64,000 nt of DNA from Casuarina equisetifolia (lineage: Eukaryota > Streptophyta > Magnoliopsida > Fagales > Casuarinaceae), in contig CM052355.1 of NCBI GenBank assembly GCA_028551475.1, positions 19,117,543 to 19,181,542 of the forward strand, given 5' to 3'. A program made the position numbers and the translations under genes. Within the stretch, counting starts at the first letter, position 1. Each line of letters begins with the position of its first letter. The notes beneath the pieces are model-generated. The model did not search any database. It saw only the letters and a list, made by a program, of their open reading frames with translations, and was not told where the DNA came from. Positions 40,447 through 53,530 of the stretch are shown piece after piece.

Positions 40447-40519
40447 TAGGCATGGTTGGGATGCATTCTAATCCCATTGATGTTGACATGGATATGCAAT
40501 TCAAGGAGTTTATTGATAG

Positions 40520-42160
40520 TGTTGGGTTTCATGGCTTAACAAGAAAGGGGGGCTTGAATTGTTCTTGTACCAAAATATTCTTCTCAAAAACTCTAATCAA
40601 TTACTTTAGCAATTTATATGATAATATGCAATCAAACAGAAATATTTAATCAAATAGAGAGTAAGAGAATCAACACCCAATTTACCACAGTGGTTCGGCA
40701 CTCTACCTTAGAGTCCTACGTCTACCCTATTCTTCTTCAATCCAACCGATTGAAGTCACCTTTACTCAACCTGATTAGGAGAATATGTTCTTCCTAATCC
40801 AAATAATTCTTTCTCAAAGGAATTATTAAGTCCGAATACAAATAATGATCAAAAGATCATATACAATAGCAAATCACCAAATAATATGTTAGTTTATGGG
40901 ATATTGTTGATTAGAGGAGCTATTCAAACAAATATATCAAGATACAAAGCTCCTATCACGAAATTCCCAATTTGGAGAAATTACGGTTTCAGATTTTCCT
41001 TAAGATTTATGTGCAGAAAATGTTTATAAGTGAAATCAACACATAAATAATGTTATACAAGCTATGATTGATGATATTATCAAAGATTAAATTGAATAGT
41101 CGAATATCACCGAAAGCTTATGAACTACCGAATGATGTATGATCTCGAATCAAATGGTAAGTAAGCTGAGTAGAGTATCTTCATAAAGAGAATGCTTCAA
41201 ATAGATGTCAATCATCAAGAGAAAACCTTCACGTACATATTTCCTTTTAAATAGAAGTAGATCTAGGGTTTTCTTTTTGAATCAAACCTGAACCATAGCC
41301 TTTTTCCTGTTAGGAATAGTAGACTATCCATCAAATTAGCCTCATTTCAACCTTTTGATTCGAAATCCGACCGTTCTGATAGCTTGTCTCCTCCAGATTC
41401 ATCCTATTGAAGCTTCGGCGCTTGAGAGAAACAAAGGTAGTGTCGGGGAAAGAATGAAGTGGCTAGGGCATAAACTCTCGAGGGATAAGCATCTCTTATG
41501 TGCCCTTAAGTGAGACGACGTCATAGCCAGCAAGTGTATCAAGGAAGCCTCTGATGTGATCAAGACGACACCGTAACAGGAAGCCTCTGATAATGATCAA
41601 GACGACATCGTAATAGAAAGCCTCTAATAATGATCAAGACGACATCGTAACATGAACGGGATCAAGCAGGCTAACGTGAACTTGGGCCACACCTATATTC
41701 TCACAGTCCAACAACAAAAGTCCAATACAGTAATAACATATATTTAGCATGTATATCCGGTCTAATATTAACACGGTCTAATATCAATACATTTATAATG
41801 TATTGCATATATTGAATTTAAGCTAATATATTGTTTTTGCAATTTCACCAAACCAAGTATCATATTCCTAAGATAAAATATATTCAAGTATATTTCATAT
41901 TTCTTAAAGAATTATTTAAATAATCAATATATTCAAATAATCAACATTTATTTGAATATATGTCACAAATACTTTAAGAATATATTTTATGAGGAAATGT
42001 AGGAACTCGATTACTTTATAATATCATTAATTGATATTATAATTTGTACACCTTTTACTTCTTATAGTTTTTCCTTTTTGCATATTTAGAAAAACATAAT
42101 TTGAGAATTGATATTTCCAAGAAAATATTTTCAGTCACAACAAAACCCCATTTTTCAACA
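40520..42160 (-). mobile_element. Nested solo LTR, antisense (1.64 kb)
   Basis: Flanked by a perfect 5-bp duplication GATAG (40515-40519 and 42161-42165), with TG...CA termini. Near its left end GGGGGGCTTGAATTG is the reverse complement of the AATTCA..CCCCC stretch found at the 3' end of many copia LTRs; AACCCAACA would be its sense end. No internal domain remains, so LTR-LTR recombination removed the rest. It interrupts gypsy leader/gag sequence, which resumes cleanly after 42160. Confidence 0.88.
41543..41651. repeat. Three tandem 36-37 bp units inside the antisense solo LTR
   Basis: GAAGCCTCTGAT followed by GATCAAGACGACA and C(C/T)GTAA occurs at 41543, 41579 and 41616. It resembles LTR internal repeats that often carry enhancer motifs. 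Confidence 0.85.
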
Positions 42161-42509
42161 GATAGCATCCACCAAATGTTCACCACAATGAATACTAAAG
42201 TTGATGGGTTAGCTTGAGAACTCTAGAATAATCAAGCAATAATAGTTTTGAAGGAAAGAATCCTCCACCTAAAGGATCATCACAAAGGGGAGGAAGTGAT
42301 GGTGGAAGCTAGCATGAAGGAGACTAATGTACAGAAGGAAATCATGGAGTGGCGGAGGATGTTTAACCATGAAGATGGAGTTTCCTCTTTATGATGAGAA
42401 GGGTGACCCTACAAACTAGATTTGTCAAGCAGAGCAATTCTTTAATTACTATCAAGTCAAAGAAATAGACAAGGTTCCCATGACTTCATGGAATCTTAAG
42501 AAAGAAGCC
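42161..42509 (+). pseudogene. Gypsy gag fragment between the two nested LTRs
   Basis: The frame shows KMEFPLYDEKGDPTN and ICQAEQFFNYYQVKEIDKVP separated by a stop, matching the start of the gypsy capsid domain (consensus 'P.F.G.DP..W....E.YF'). It is cut by the next nested LTR at 42510 and continues after 44134. Confidence 0.7.
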
Positions 42510-44134
42510 TGTTGGAATAAATCAATATTTTGATATTGACAAATAGGTATTATAATATGAAAATATTATAATTAAAATCATTGCTTGTTTATTGATTTAA
42601 ATAAGAAAATGTTGTTGGACCTTTATGTGTGTACAAGAAAAATCATGTGATTGAAGCTCAGTTTGACAAGATGTATGGTTCAATCCAAAACATGTGACCT
42701 AGACAAAAGCATTGCATAGCCTAGGCTTGCGTGCCAGTTATTATGTGCAACATAGAAGCCTAACATTTCTTAACCCAGATTCAAACTTGCATGACCCATG
42801 AGCAAGCCTATGACTTGTGTTTGCAACCATATCTAGTTCACAAGTTCGTAACCCGCGAAGTTTGCCTGCATGCACGACCCGATAGAAGCATGTAACCTAC
42901 GAGCATGCACTCGACCTAGTGACTCGTGAAGCAGTTTGACCTACTTTTCAACATCACCACCTAAAGCTCAAATCGACCATAGATAACAACACCATTGAAG
43001 TTGAAAAAGGGTTCATTTAAAAGCTAACATAGAGTAGAACAAATTTGTGAAGAAAGTTCAATGACCCACTGCTCAAAGAAGATTAATTTGAAGAGATTAA
43101 GAAGTTCTTCGCAGTTTGTGACTTAATTACTTAAAAGAGAAATTAAAAGAAGATTAAAGAGTTTTTGAAGCCAAAATCATAGGGCTTTTTCAAAAAAGAG
43201 TTGATTTATCAATTTATGAAGCACCTATAAAGAGGATTAAGGAGGATTCAAGTGTTTCAACCTAGTAACCCATTTTGCCTCCACAAAGCTCTAATTTAGT
43301 AATTTAAAATTGGATGAAACAATGGTGTTTTGGAGCATGATATTAAATGATATTAAGACAAGATGCAAACCTCTTTCTTTCCTCTTTAAACAACATGTAA
43401 TTAGACAAAAATTAGGGCTCCAACGGGAAGAAGAAGTGACTTACCTATTTGAAGGTGAAAGGTTAGTTGTTTTGAAGCTACTTAAAAGCATCATGCTCAC
43501 TATTATTAGGTGGTTCAAAAATTAGGAAGAAAAAAAGTTTTTTTCAAGCAACTCATACTTCTCTCTTAAGCTCTTTAAGCTCATGAAATTGGTTCTTCAT
43601 TTCGGTAATTTTAATATGAGCTCACTATTGCTTTAATGCACTTGTTAGGAAATCAGATTGCTCGTTAATTCATATGATTTTTGAGTTGATTTCATACGAA
43701 TAAACAATGTTAGGATTCACGTGATTTTGGGGCTTTTGTCCATATCATTTTGTATTAAGTCTTTAGCACTTGTTTGAAGCTTTTGAACTTAAATTCATAT
43801 CTTACAAAAGTTAAATTCAAAATTTGTACTTTATTGTTACTTTTTATTGAAATTCTTAGAGAGAGAATTTGTAACTAGGATTAGGCGAGTGGTTTTTCCT
43901 TATAATCAATTTGTTAATTCATTGGAGAGTGACTCTAGCAAGTTGTTGTTAGAGTGGGGTGAAGTAGGTGCCAAGGTAGCTTGGGCCGAACCACCTATCA
44001 AAAATCTATGTCTTTGTCTTGTGTGATAACTTTACTTGTTGCCTTGATTGTTTCATATAAGAAAAATGAAAAAGTCAAAAGAATTTTTGATAAACTTAAT
44101 TCATCCTCTTCTTAGGTTGTTATAGGATCCAACA
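42510..44134 (+). mobile_element. Nested solo LTR, sense (1.62 kb)
   Basis: Starts TGTTGGAATAAATC and ends TAGGATCCAACA. Preceded by AAGCC (42505-42509) and followed by AAACC (44135-44139). The duplicate copy of this junction at 49113 still reads AAGCC, so the right duplicate mutated later. Near the 3' end AATTCATCCTCTTCTTAGG is the typical copia LTR terminus. It has no internal region left. Confidence 0.87.
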
Positions 44135-47100
44135 AAACCCAAGTATGGTTTTAATTATTCAAGGAAGAGCATGTTGGAATGGACGTCATTTGGCAAATGG
44201 TGATAACATATCTAGTAGTGTAAAATGGCTTTAGCCAGTTTTGCAGTCCTTATGGCAAACTTACTAAACTTCAACAAAGAGGCAACATTGATTAATTTGA
44301 AAAAAAGTTTTCCAAATTCTTAATACAAGTGGGAGGAATGAATCCACATTAGCAAGTAAGTTGTTTTATCATTGGGCTTAAGGAAAACATTCATGGAGAT
44401 GTACAGGTGGCCAAGCCTACAATGTTGTCAAAGGTTGTTGGATATGCAAAGATTTATAAAGCCAAGACCCAAGCATTCAAACCCCCACTACTAGCACCCC
44501 TTCAACGCCAGCCTCAACTGATGGTCACTTAGAATGCGGCCTCACTAAGCTACCAATGCCTAACTAAAGCTTTCCATCGACTATCTTTAGCAAAACTCAA
44601 TGACCAACGAGCCAAAGATTCTTTGTTTTTATTGTGATGAACGATTTGTATCGGGGCATTGATGCAAGCAAGTGTTCCTAATGGAATCATAGGTCCTTGA
44701 GCACCAAGATGCATTCTTTACACAAGTTGAGCTCAACCTTCAAATGGGCCTTGAATTAGAAGAAACACCAAAAATCTCCATCTCAGTAATTTTATAGAAT
44801 ACCCAATCCATAAACCATGAAAGTCTCAAGAACTATTCAGGTTTGCTCCCATTTATTCCTTTTCCTAGCCAATTCTAGCTCTACGCATAATTTCCTTAAT
44901 GAAGAAGTCGCTCACAAGGCCATAATTTGTGCATACCAAACTAGCTCCTTCGTAATCAAAATGGCTAATAAAGAAAACATATACAGTTTAGGGTTTTGCA
45001 AGGATTTAGTTATTTACCTTCAAGGTACTACCTTTAAAGTTGATTTATATATGTTACCCTTGGTGGGATTTGAGGTTGTCTTAGGGGTTCATTGGCTATA
45101 TATGTGTTAGGGCCAATTTTGTGGGATTTTGCAAAGTTAACAATGGTTTTTAAGCACCAAAGGAAGATGGTAATGTTAGTAGGATGTTTTGGAGAGGCAT
45201 TGATACAACATAATCCTAGGGAGCTTGCGGGTATATTGACTTAAGAAAAAGGGAAATATGTCCTTGATTCTAACATAGGGGCTTTTGTACTAATGATAAA
45301 TGGGATAAAAATGGCAAAGAAAATACAAAGGCAAGGCCATGGGTTAGTACTAAAGTTAATGATGTTGGAAGGAGTGGTGATGTGTGCACAAGAGCCAGCA
45401 GCTGGACCACATGCACCACATGAGTTATTGGAACTCTTGGAGGAATTTTTAGAAGTTTTAGTAAGCTCATTGGATTGCCACCATCTAGATCCAAGGATGA
45501 TTGCATCCTACTAAAAAATGAGTCTCATCCAATATTAGGTTAAACCTTACCAATACCTTTATTTTTAGAAGGCAGAGATCGAAAAGCTCATCCAAGAACT
45601 TCTCCATTCGGGCATGATTCAATCAAGCACCAATCCCTTTTCTTTTCTTGTGCTCTTGGTGAAAAAAAAAAAGACGACACTCAACAAATATGTGAACACT
45701 ATAGAGCATTAAATTTTCAAACCATACAAGATAAGTTTTCCATCCCTAATATTGATGAGCTTTTAGACAAACTCTATAGGGCTGAGGTTTTTTCAAGGCT
45801 AGATCTTCGATTAGGCTATCACCATATCCATTTGGCACCTGAAGATGTCAAGAAAATTGCTTTTCAAACCCATCATGGGCACTTTGAATGGCTAGTTATG
45901 CTGTTTGGTTTCATAAATGCTTATTTAACCTTCAAAGCACTTATGAACTCAATGTTTAAAAAATTGATTCGTAGGTATGTCCTTGGGTTTTTTTTTTTTT
46001 TCATTTTTGTTTTTATAATATACTTATCTATAGTAGATCTTGGATAGAGCACGTCAAGCACATTCGGGCGATCCTAGAAATCCTATGTGCTCAAAAGTTG
46101 TTTGCAAGGAAAGAAAAGTGCACATTTGGGAAATTGAAAATGGGTTTTCTCGAACATGTGGTTAGCTGAAAAAGTGTTGGGTAGAATCGGTAAAAATTTA
46201 TGTTATCGCCCAATGGGCATAACCCAATACTTTTAAAGTCTTATAGGGCTTCTTAGGCTTCACTAGCTATTATTGCTAATGTTTGAAAAATTATGGAATT
46301 TTGGCACACCCTTTGGCTACATTGCTTAAGAAGGATAACTTTTGTTGAGAAGTAAACACAATGCATGCCTTCCAAAAATTAAAACAAATCATGACACAAA
46401 CATCAGTACTTGTTCTTCCTGATTTTTCCAAGTCATTTATTTTAGAGTGTGATGCCTCTGGTACCAAGGTAAGGGTTGTTTTGTTCCAAACTAAGAACCC
46501 TATGACCTTCTTCAACTAAGCCCTTCAAAGATGCAATCTACACCTTTCCATTTACGAAAAAGTGATGCTAGTTATTTTACTCGTTGTTAAAAAATGGCAC
46601 CATTATTTGCTAGGATAACAATTTGTGGTAAGAACATATCAATAAAGTCTAAAACACCTCTAGGAGCATAAAATTGTGACCTCGACTAAATAAAAATGGC
46701 TCACTAAGCTCATAGGGTATGACTTTTGCATCAAATATAAACCTAGATGACACAATGGGGTAGCAAATGTGTTATCACAACAACAAGAACTCATTGCCCA
46801 TTAGTCTAATAAAGGTTCTCAAGCACACCACTGGGAGAAATATAAGAACTAGCTTGCCGTAAAGGTAAGGGACTCAACCCAACCATCTGTTTCATGCTCA
46901 CTTACCTAAAATTTCTCTAAAAAATTAAGGGTCCCAACACATTGCAACACTTGTCCTACGAGGCTCCCCATGTGGATCCCACCTTTCTCCTTACATGGTC
47001 TTAATAAGGCAATGACATTAACCACTCTAGCTTATGACAATGGGCCACATTCCTATGCAAAAAAAGGAGATCTCTTTCACATATAATTAATGGAGCTAAA

Positions 47101-47616
47101 TCTGTTCACGATTTCTTCACCCATTCCTCTTTGGGTGGAAGCAATCAAGACAAAGATGCAACATGACTCCAAAATGGGCACATTAATTGCTTAAATTCAT
47201 ATAGGATGGCTTGATCTTTTTCATAGGGAGAATCTTTCTACTTACCAATTCCTCCTTAATTTAGCCAATTATCAAGAAATTTCATGGAATGGCTCATTAA
47301 GGGTTTTTTAAAACCATTGAGCGGGTGAAAAAAGTTTTCTACTAGAAGGGGTTAACTAAAGATGTCAAAGATTACATTCAGAGTTATCATACTTGCCAAA
47401 CTCAAAAAGTTAACAATTATGTTCCAAGTGGGCTTTTGCAGCCTCTCCTTGTCCTATAAATGGTATGGTATTGATTTTATGGAAGGTTTACCTTGATCTA
47501 AAGGAAAAACTCAATCTTAGTTGTTGTTGATCATTTATCTAAGTATGTACATTTTTTACCCCTCATTTACTCATACTACTCTATTTATGGCTTACTTGTT
47601 CTTCCATGAAGTGTTT
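43721..47616 (+). repeat. Large duplication, copy 1 (end of solo LTR plus gypsy gag-pol)
   Basis: Aligns with 48699-52630 at an offset of about 4978 bp, beginning GTGATTTTGGGGCTTTTG in both. It covers the last 414 bp of the sense solo LTR, then gag through early integrase, and stops at GAAGTGTTT. There are many substitutions and small indels between copies. Copy 1 lacks about 28 bp present in copy 2 near 52185. Confidence 0.9.
44140..47616 (+). pseudogene. Gypsy gag-pol pseudogene, duplicate 1
   Basis: Gag: LKENIHGDVQVAKPTML and YAKIYKAKTQAFKPP (44290-44490). Protease: a serine-rich STHNFLNEEVAHK segment followed by VIKMANKENIYSLGF and VDLYMLPLVGFEVVLGVHWL (44817-45110). RT: LIQELLHSGMIQSSTNPFS, FSRLDLRLGYHHIHLAPEDV and FGFINAYLTFKAL (45565-46020), where the usual active-site text is replaced by a run of Phe after YVLGF. 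RNase H: traces from 46390. Integrase: CQTQKVNNYVPSGLLQPL and SKYVHFLPL (47390-47560), then truncated at 47616. Stops and frameshifts occur throughout. It is non-functional. Confidence 0.85.
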
Positions 47617-48698
47617 GGTAAGTATGTGAAACATAATTAAACTTGATTTGCGTGGTATGGAATCATAAATTCGTAAGAGGTGTGAAAAGTCATAAATATG
47701 TGAAACTAGATTGTCACTGCACAAAAATCCAAAATGACAGTAGCATTGAACTAGAACAGTGGTCTACATAAACTTAGGAGGTGGAAAAATTGGAAATGTG
47801 GAAAAAATGTTGTATTGGAGTAATCACCTAGTCTTTTAAAAGAAAAAAGAAATTGGAAAGCACTTGGCGGCAATGAAATTGGAAAATAGTAAATGTAATT
47901 TCACCATTGCAAAGAATATATCAACGGTTATTTATTAATACGAAAGATAAATAATATTAACCAAAAGATAAATAACAGATAATATGAAAGATAAATGACT
48001 TCACCATTGCAAAGAAATCGCAATCAGAAAATAACAGAGATAAGAAATCAAAAAACAGTAATAAATGTAACTTCTCCATTACAAAGAAATCGAAAAAGGA
48101 ATAGAAAAACAACTTCACCATCAAAGAATATATTGTCTATTATTTATTAATATGAAAGATAAATAATGGATAATATGAAAGATAAATAAGTTCACCATTG
48201 CAAAGAAATCACAATTGGAAAATAATAGAGGAATAGGCATTTTTGGAGAAATTGGCAAGGGGTAACTTTAAATGCTACTTAGCGGTGGTGAAATTGGAAA
48301 GCAATAACTTTAAATGCAATTTGGCAATGGTGAAATTAGAAAACAGTAAACATAAAAAAACAAATAAAAAAAAAGTAAACATAACTTCACCATTGCAAAG
48401 AAATCAGAAAGTTAAAACAACTCTTTAAATACAGATGATTTAAATAATAAGTGTAATACTACTTACCTTGAGCTGCAGAGGAAGAAAGATTTGACGGGAG
48501 AGAATGTTTAAGTATAAGGGTTAGCCTTAAGTTGGAGGGTATTTATAGTTACCACGCGTTTGTTTGATTTTTGGTGGGCTTGTATATATAATTGTCTTAG
48601 TGGGTCACATACTTAATCCTACGATTCTTTACAATGGGCCCTACGTTGAAAGTCAAAGGATATTTAATAGTGGGTAGGTAATGCCCATAACTTTACAT
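47617..48698. repeat. Foreign 1.08-kb spacer between the duplicated gag-pol stretches
   Basis: Sequence not related to gypsy. The phrase TTCACCATTGCAAAGAAATC or a close variant occurs about six times (near 47901, 48001, 48072, 48114, 48192 and 48386), and ATGAAAGATAAATAA several times. The left end reads GGTAAGTATGTG and the right end on the opposite strand GTAAAGTTATGGG, a possible but weak inverted terminus. It has no ORF of note. It may be a MITE-like or Mutator-like non-coding element, or filler DNA acquired at the duplication joint. Confidence 0.6.
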
Positions 48699-51600
48699 GT
48701 GATTTTGGGGCTTTTGTCTAAATCATTTTGTATTAAGTCTTTAACACTTGTTTGAAGCTTCTTAACTTAAATTCATATCTTACAAAAGTTAAATTCAAAA
48801 TTTGTACTTAATTGTTACTTATTGTTGAAATTCTTAGAGAGAGAATTTGTAACTAGGATTAGAGGAGTGGTTTTTCCTTATAATCAATTTGTTAATTCAT
48901 TGAAGAGTGACTCTAGCAAGTTGTTGCTAGAGTAGGGTGAAGTAGGTGCCAAGGTGGCTTAGGCAGAACCACCTACCAAAAATCTATGTCTTTGTCTTGT
49001 GTAATAACTTTACTTGTTGCCTTGATTGTTTCATATAAAAAAAATAAAAAAGTCAAAAGAATTTTTGATAAACCTAATTCACCCCCTTCTTAGGTTGTTA
49101 TAGGATCCAACAAAGCCCAAGTATGGTTTTAATTATTCAAGAGTATGTTGGAATGGACGTCACTTGGCAAATGGTGATAACATATCTTATAATGTAAAAT
49201 GGCTTTGGCCAGTTTTGCAATCCTTATGGCAAACTTACTAAGCTCCAACAAAGAGGCAACATTGATCAATTTGAAAAAGAGTTTTCCAAACTCTTACTAC
49301 AAGTTGGAGGAATGACTCCACATCAACAAGTGAGTTGTTTTATCATTGGGCTTAAGGAAAACATTCGTGGAGATGTACAAGTGGCCAAGCCTACAATGTT
49401 GTAAGAGGCTGTTGGATATGCAAGGATTTATAAAGCCAAGACCCAAGCATTCAAACCCCCACTACCAGCACCCCTTCAACACTAACCTCAAGTGATGGTC
49501 ACTCGGAATGTGGCTTCACTAAGCTACCAATGCCCAACTAAAGCTCTCCATAAACTATCTTTAGTAGAACTTAATGACCAACGAGCCAAAGATTCTTCGT
49601 TTTTATTGTGATGAATGATTTGTACCGGGGCATCAATGCAAGCAAGTGTTCCTAATGGAATCATAGGTCCTTGAGCACCAAGATGCATTCTTTACACAAG
49701 CTGAGTTCAACCTTCAAATGGGCCTTGAATTAGAAGAAACACCAAAAATCTCCATCTCAACAATTTATAGGGTACCTAATCCATAAACCATGAAAGTCTC
49801 AAGAACTATTCAGGGTTGCTCCCATTTATTCCTATTCCTAGCTGATTTTAGCTTTACACACAATTTCCTCAATGAAGAAGTCGCTCACAAGGTCATAATT
49901 TATGCATACCAAACTAGCTCCTTTGTAATCAAAATGGCTAATGAAGAAAACATATGCAGTTTAGGGTTCTACAAGGACCTAATTATTTGCCTTCAAAGTA
50001 CTACCTTTAAAGTTGATTTATATATGTTGCCCTTGCCCTTGGTGGGATCTGAGGCTGTCTTAGGGGCTCATTGGCTATATATGTGTTAGGGCCAATTTTG
50101 TGGCATTTTTCAAGGCTAACAATGTTTTTTAAGCACCAAAGGAAGATGGTAATGTTAGTAGGATGTTTTGGAGAGGCATTAACATAACATAATCCTTGGG
50201 AGCTTGTGGGTATATTGACTAAAGAAAAAGGGAAACATGTCTTTGATTCTAACATAAAGGCCTTTGTACTAATGATAAATGGGATAAAAATGGCAAAGAA
50301 AATACAAAGGTAGGGCCATGGGTTAGTACTAAAGTTAATGATGTTGGAAGGAGTGGCGACGTGTGCATAAGAGCCAACAGTTGGACCACATGCACCATAT
50401 GAGTTATTATAACTCTTGGAGGAATTTTTAGAAGTTTTAGTAAGCTCATTGGATTGCCACCATCTAGATCCAAGGATGATTGCATCCTACTAAAAAATAA
50501 GTCTTATCCAATATCGGTTAAACCTTACTAGTACCCTTATTTTTAAAAGGTGGAGATTGAAAAGCTCATCCAAGAACTTCTCCATTCGAGCATGATTCAA
50601 TCAAGCACCAATCCCTTTTCTTTTCTTATGCTCTTGGTGAAAAAAAAAAAGATGGCACTCAACAATTGTATGTAGACTATAAGCATTAAATCTTCAAACC
50701 ATACAAGATAAGTTTTCCATCTTTAATATTGATGAGCTTTTAGACAAACCCTATGGGGTTGAGGTTTTTTCAAAGCTAGATCTTCAATTAGACTATCACC
50801 ATATCCATTTGGTACTTGAAGATGTTAAGAAAACTGCTTTTCAAACCCACCATGGGCATTTTAAATGGCTAGTTATGTTGTTTGGTTTCATAAATGCTCA
50901 TTTAACCTTCAAAGCACTTATGAATTCAATGTTTAAGGAACTAATTCATAGGTATGTCCTTGGATTTTTTTTTTTCATTTTTGTTTTTATGATATACTCA
51001 TCTATAGTAGATCTTGGACAAAGCACGTCAAGCACATTTGAGCGATCTTAGAAATCCTACGTGGTAAAAAGTTGCTTGCAAAGAAAGAAAAGTACACCTT
51101 TGGAAAATTGGAAGTGGGTTTTCTAGAACATGTGCTTAGTTGAGAAAGTGTTGGGGTAGAATCAATAAAAATTTATGCTATCACCCAATAGGCGTAACCC
51201 ACTACTTTTAAAGCCTCATAGGGCTTCCTAGGCCTCACTAACTATTATCACCAATTTTTGAAAAATTATGGAATTTTGGCACGCCTTTTGGCTACATTGC
51301 TTAAGAAGGATAACTTTTGTTAGGAAGTAAACACAAAGCATGCCTTCTTAAAATTAAAACAAATCATGACACAAACATCAGTACTTGTTCTTCCTGATTT
51401 TTTCAAGCCATTTATTTTGGAGTGTGATGCCTCTAGTACTAAGGTAAGGGCTGTTTTGTTCTAAACTAAGAACTTATGACCTCTTTCAACCAAGCCCTTC
51501 AAATATTCAATCTACACCTTTCCACTTACGAAAGGGAGATGCTAGCTATTTTGCTTGTTGTAAAAAAATGACACCATTATTTGTTGGGATAATAGTTTGT

Positions 51601-52630
51601 GGTAAGGACATATCAATAAAGTATAAAACACCTGTAGGAGCGTAAAATTGTGACCTTGGCTAAACAAAAATGGCTCACTAAGCTCATAGGGTATAACTTT
51701 TGCATCAAATATAAAACTGGATGACAATGGAGTAGCAAATGCGCTATCACAACAATAAAAACTCATTGCCCATTAGTCCAATACATATGTTCAAGCACAC
51801 CACTAGGAGAAATAGAAGAACTAGCTTGCCGTAAAGGTAAGGGACTCAACCCAACCACTTGTCTCAAGCTCACTTGCCTAAGATTTCTTTAAAGGAATTA
51901 AAGGAATTAAAGGTCCCAACACATTGCAACACTTGTCCCACAAGGCTCCCCACATGGATCCCGCCTCTCTCCTTAAATGGTCTTAATAAGGTAGTGACAT
52001 CAACCACTCTAGCTTATGACAATGGGTCACATTCCTATGCAAAAAAAGGAGATCCCTTTCACATACAATTGATGGAGTTAAATTTATTCACGATTTCTAC
52101 ACCCATTCCTTTTGGGGTGGAAGTAATCAAGACAAGGATGCAACATGACTCTCAAATGGGCATATTAATTGCTTAAATTCATATAGGAGAGGCCTTAGGA
52201 CCATGGGTCTTTAAGGATGGCTTGATCTTTTTCACAGGGAGAATCTTTCTACTTACCAATTCCTCCTTAATTTAGCCAATTATCAAGGAATTTCATGGAA
52301 TGGCTCATTAAGGGTTTTTTTAAAACCACTAAGCAGGTGAAAAAAAAACTTCTACTACAAGGGGTTAACTAACAATGTCAAAGCTTACATTTAGGGTTGT
52401 CATACTTGCCAAACTTAAAAAGTTGACAATTGTGTTCCAAGTGGGCTTTTGTAGCCTCTCCCTGTCCTAGAAATGGTATGGTATTGATTTTATGAAAAGG
52501 TTACCTCGATTTAAAGGGAAAAACTCAATCCTAGTTGTTGTTGATTAGCTATCAAAGTATGTACATTTTTTACCCCTCATTTACTTGTTCTACTCTATTT
52601 ATGGCTTACTTGTTCTTCCATGAAGTGTTT
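48699..52630 (+). repeat. Large duplication, copy 2
   Basis: Second copy of 43721-47616. It begins inside the solo LTR (48699-49112), whose first 1.2 kb is absent here, then continues through gag and pol. Past 52630 it runs on into the rest of the integrase and the 3' LTR, which copy 1 lacks. Confidence 0.9.
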
Positions 52631-53520
52631 AAACACTATGGACTACTATAAATGATTGTTTGTGATCATGGTTCAATCTTTACTAGTATGTTTTGGCAAG
52701 AATTTTTTCGACTTTAGCACACTAACTTTAACTTTTCCTTAATGTACCACTCGTAGATGAATGGCCAACCTAAGGTGGTTAATTGATCTTCAAAGCAATA
52801 CTTGTAATGTTAATTGACAAGCTTGAAGATTGGACCAAGTAACTCTTTTGGGCATAATTCATGCATAACACTTCAATTCATAGCAACACTAGTGTTTTTC
52901 CCTACCAAGTTATATATGGTCAATCTCCTCCAACATAGTTGCAATATGTTCCTAGCACGACATGGGTGGAAGTAGTGGATCAAGAGTTGTTTGAATGGGA
53001 TGTAGCCTTAAAAATCATTAAAGAGCATATTCGGGATGCACAAGAAAGAATAAAGCTTGCTTATGATAAGGGCCATCAAGAGGAAGAATTTGTTGTATGA
53101 GCTAAAGTCTATCTTAAATTGAAACCTTACCAACAGATATCGGTTTCCTTGAGGAAATCATCCACGTTTGTTGCACACTACTATGGCCCATCCAAAGTGA
53201 TAGAACACCTTGGTTAAGTTGCTTATAAGTTAACTTTGTGTGTTGACTCAAGAATTCACCTCGTTTTTCATGTGTCATGTTTGAAACATTATGTGGGAAA
53301 TAATGTGGAGGTGCAGCACATGTTGCCCCAGTATGTCCAAAGGAGAGTTCCATCCGCACATCCTTAAGTTGTGTTAGAGAGAAAGGTGCAAAAAAGGTGA
53401 CCTCAAATCTTAGTCCATCAGCTGAGCTTAACCCTTGTAGAAGTTACTTAGAAAGATATGGCAAATCTACAAAATTTGATTTCCGGAAGCAAGCCTAGGG
53501 GGCAAGGTTTAACGTGGGAA
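49113..53520 (+). pseudogene. Gypsy gag-pol pseudogene, duplicate 2, to the end of pol
   Basis: Same domains as duplicate 1: gag around 49330-49470, protease 49790-50089, RT 50545-51000 (LDLQLDYHHIHL, FGFINAHLTFKAL), RNase H from 51360, integrase from 52380. It extends further: CDHGSIFTSMFWQEFF (the usual SDRDPVFTS.FW), a MNGQPKVVN segment (usual TDGQTEVVN) and the terminal RIHLVFHVSCLKHYVG motif near 53255-53300. A terminal LTWEEGN lies just before the polypurine tract. Frames are broken by many stops. Confidence 0.85.
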
Positions 53521-53530
53521 GAGGGGAATT
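53515..53530 (+). other. Polypurine tract
   Basis: GTGGGAAGAGGGGAATT sits immediately before the 3' LTR, as required for plus-strand priming. Confidence 0.85.

Noticed and set aside
45270..50485. Minus-strand ORFs of about 78 codons in both gag-pol duplicates
   Set aside because: Reverse-strand shadows of the duplicated gypsy pol region; their similarity reflects the duplication.
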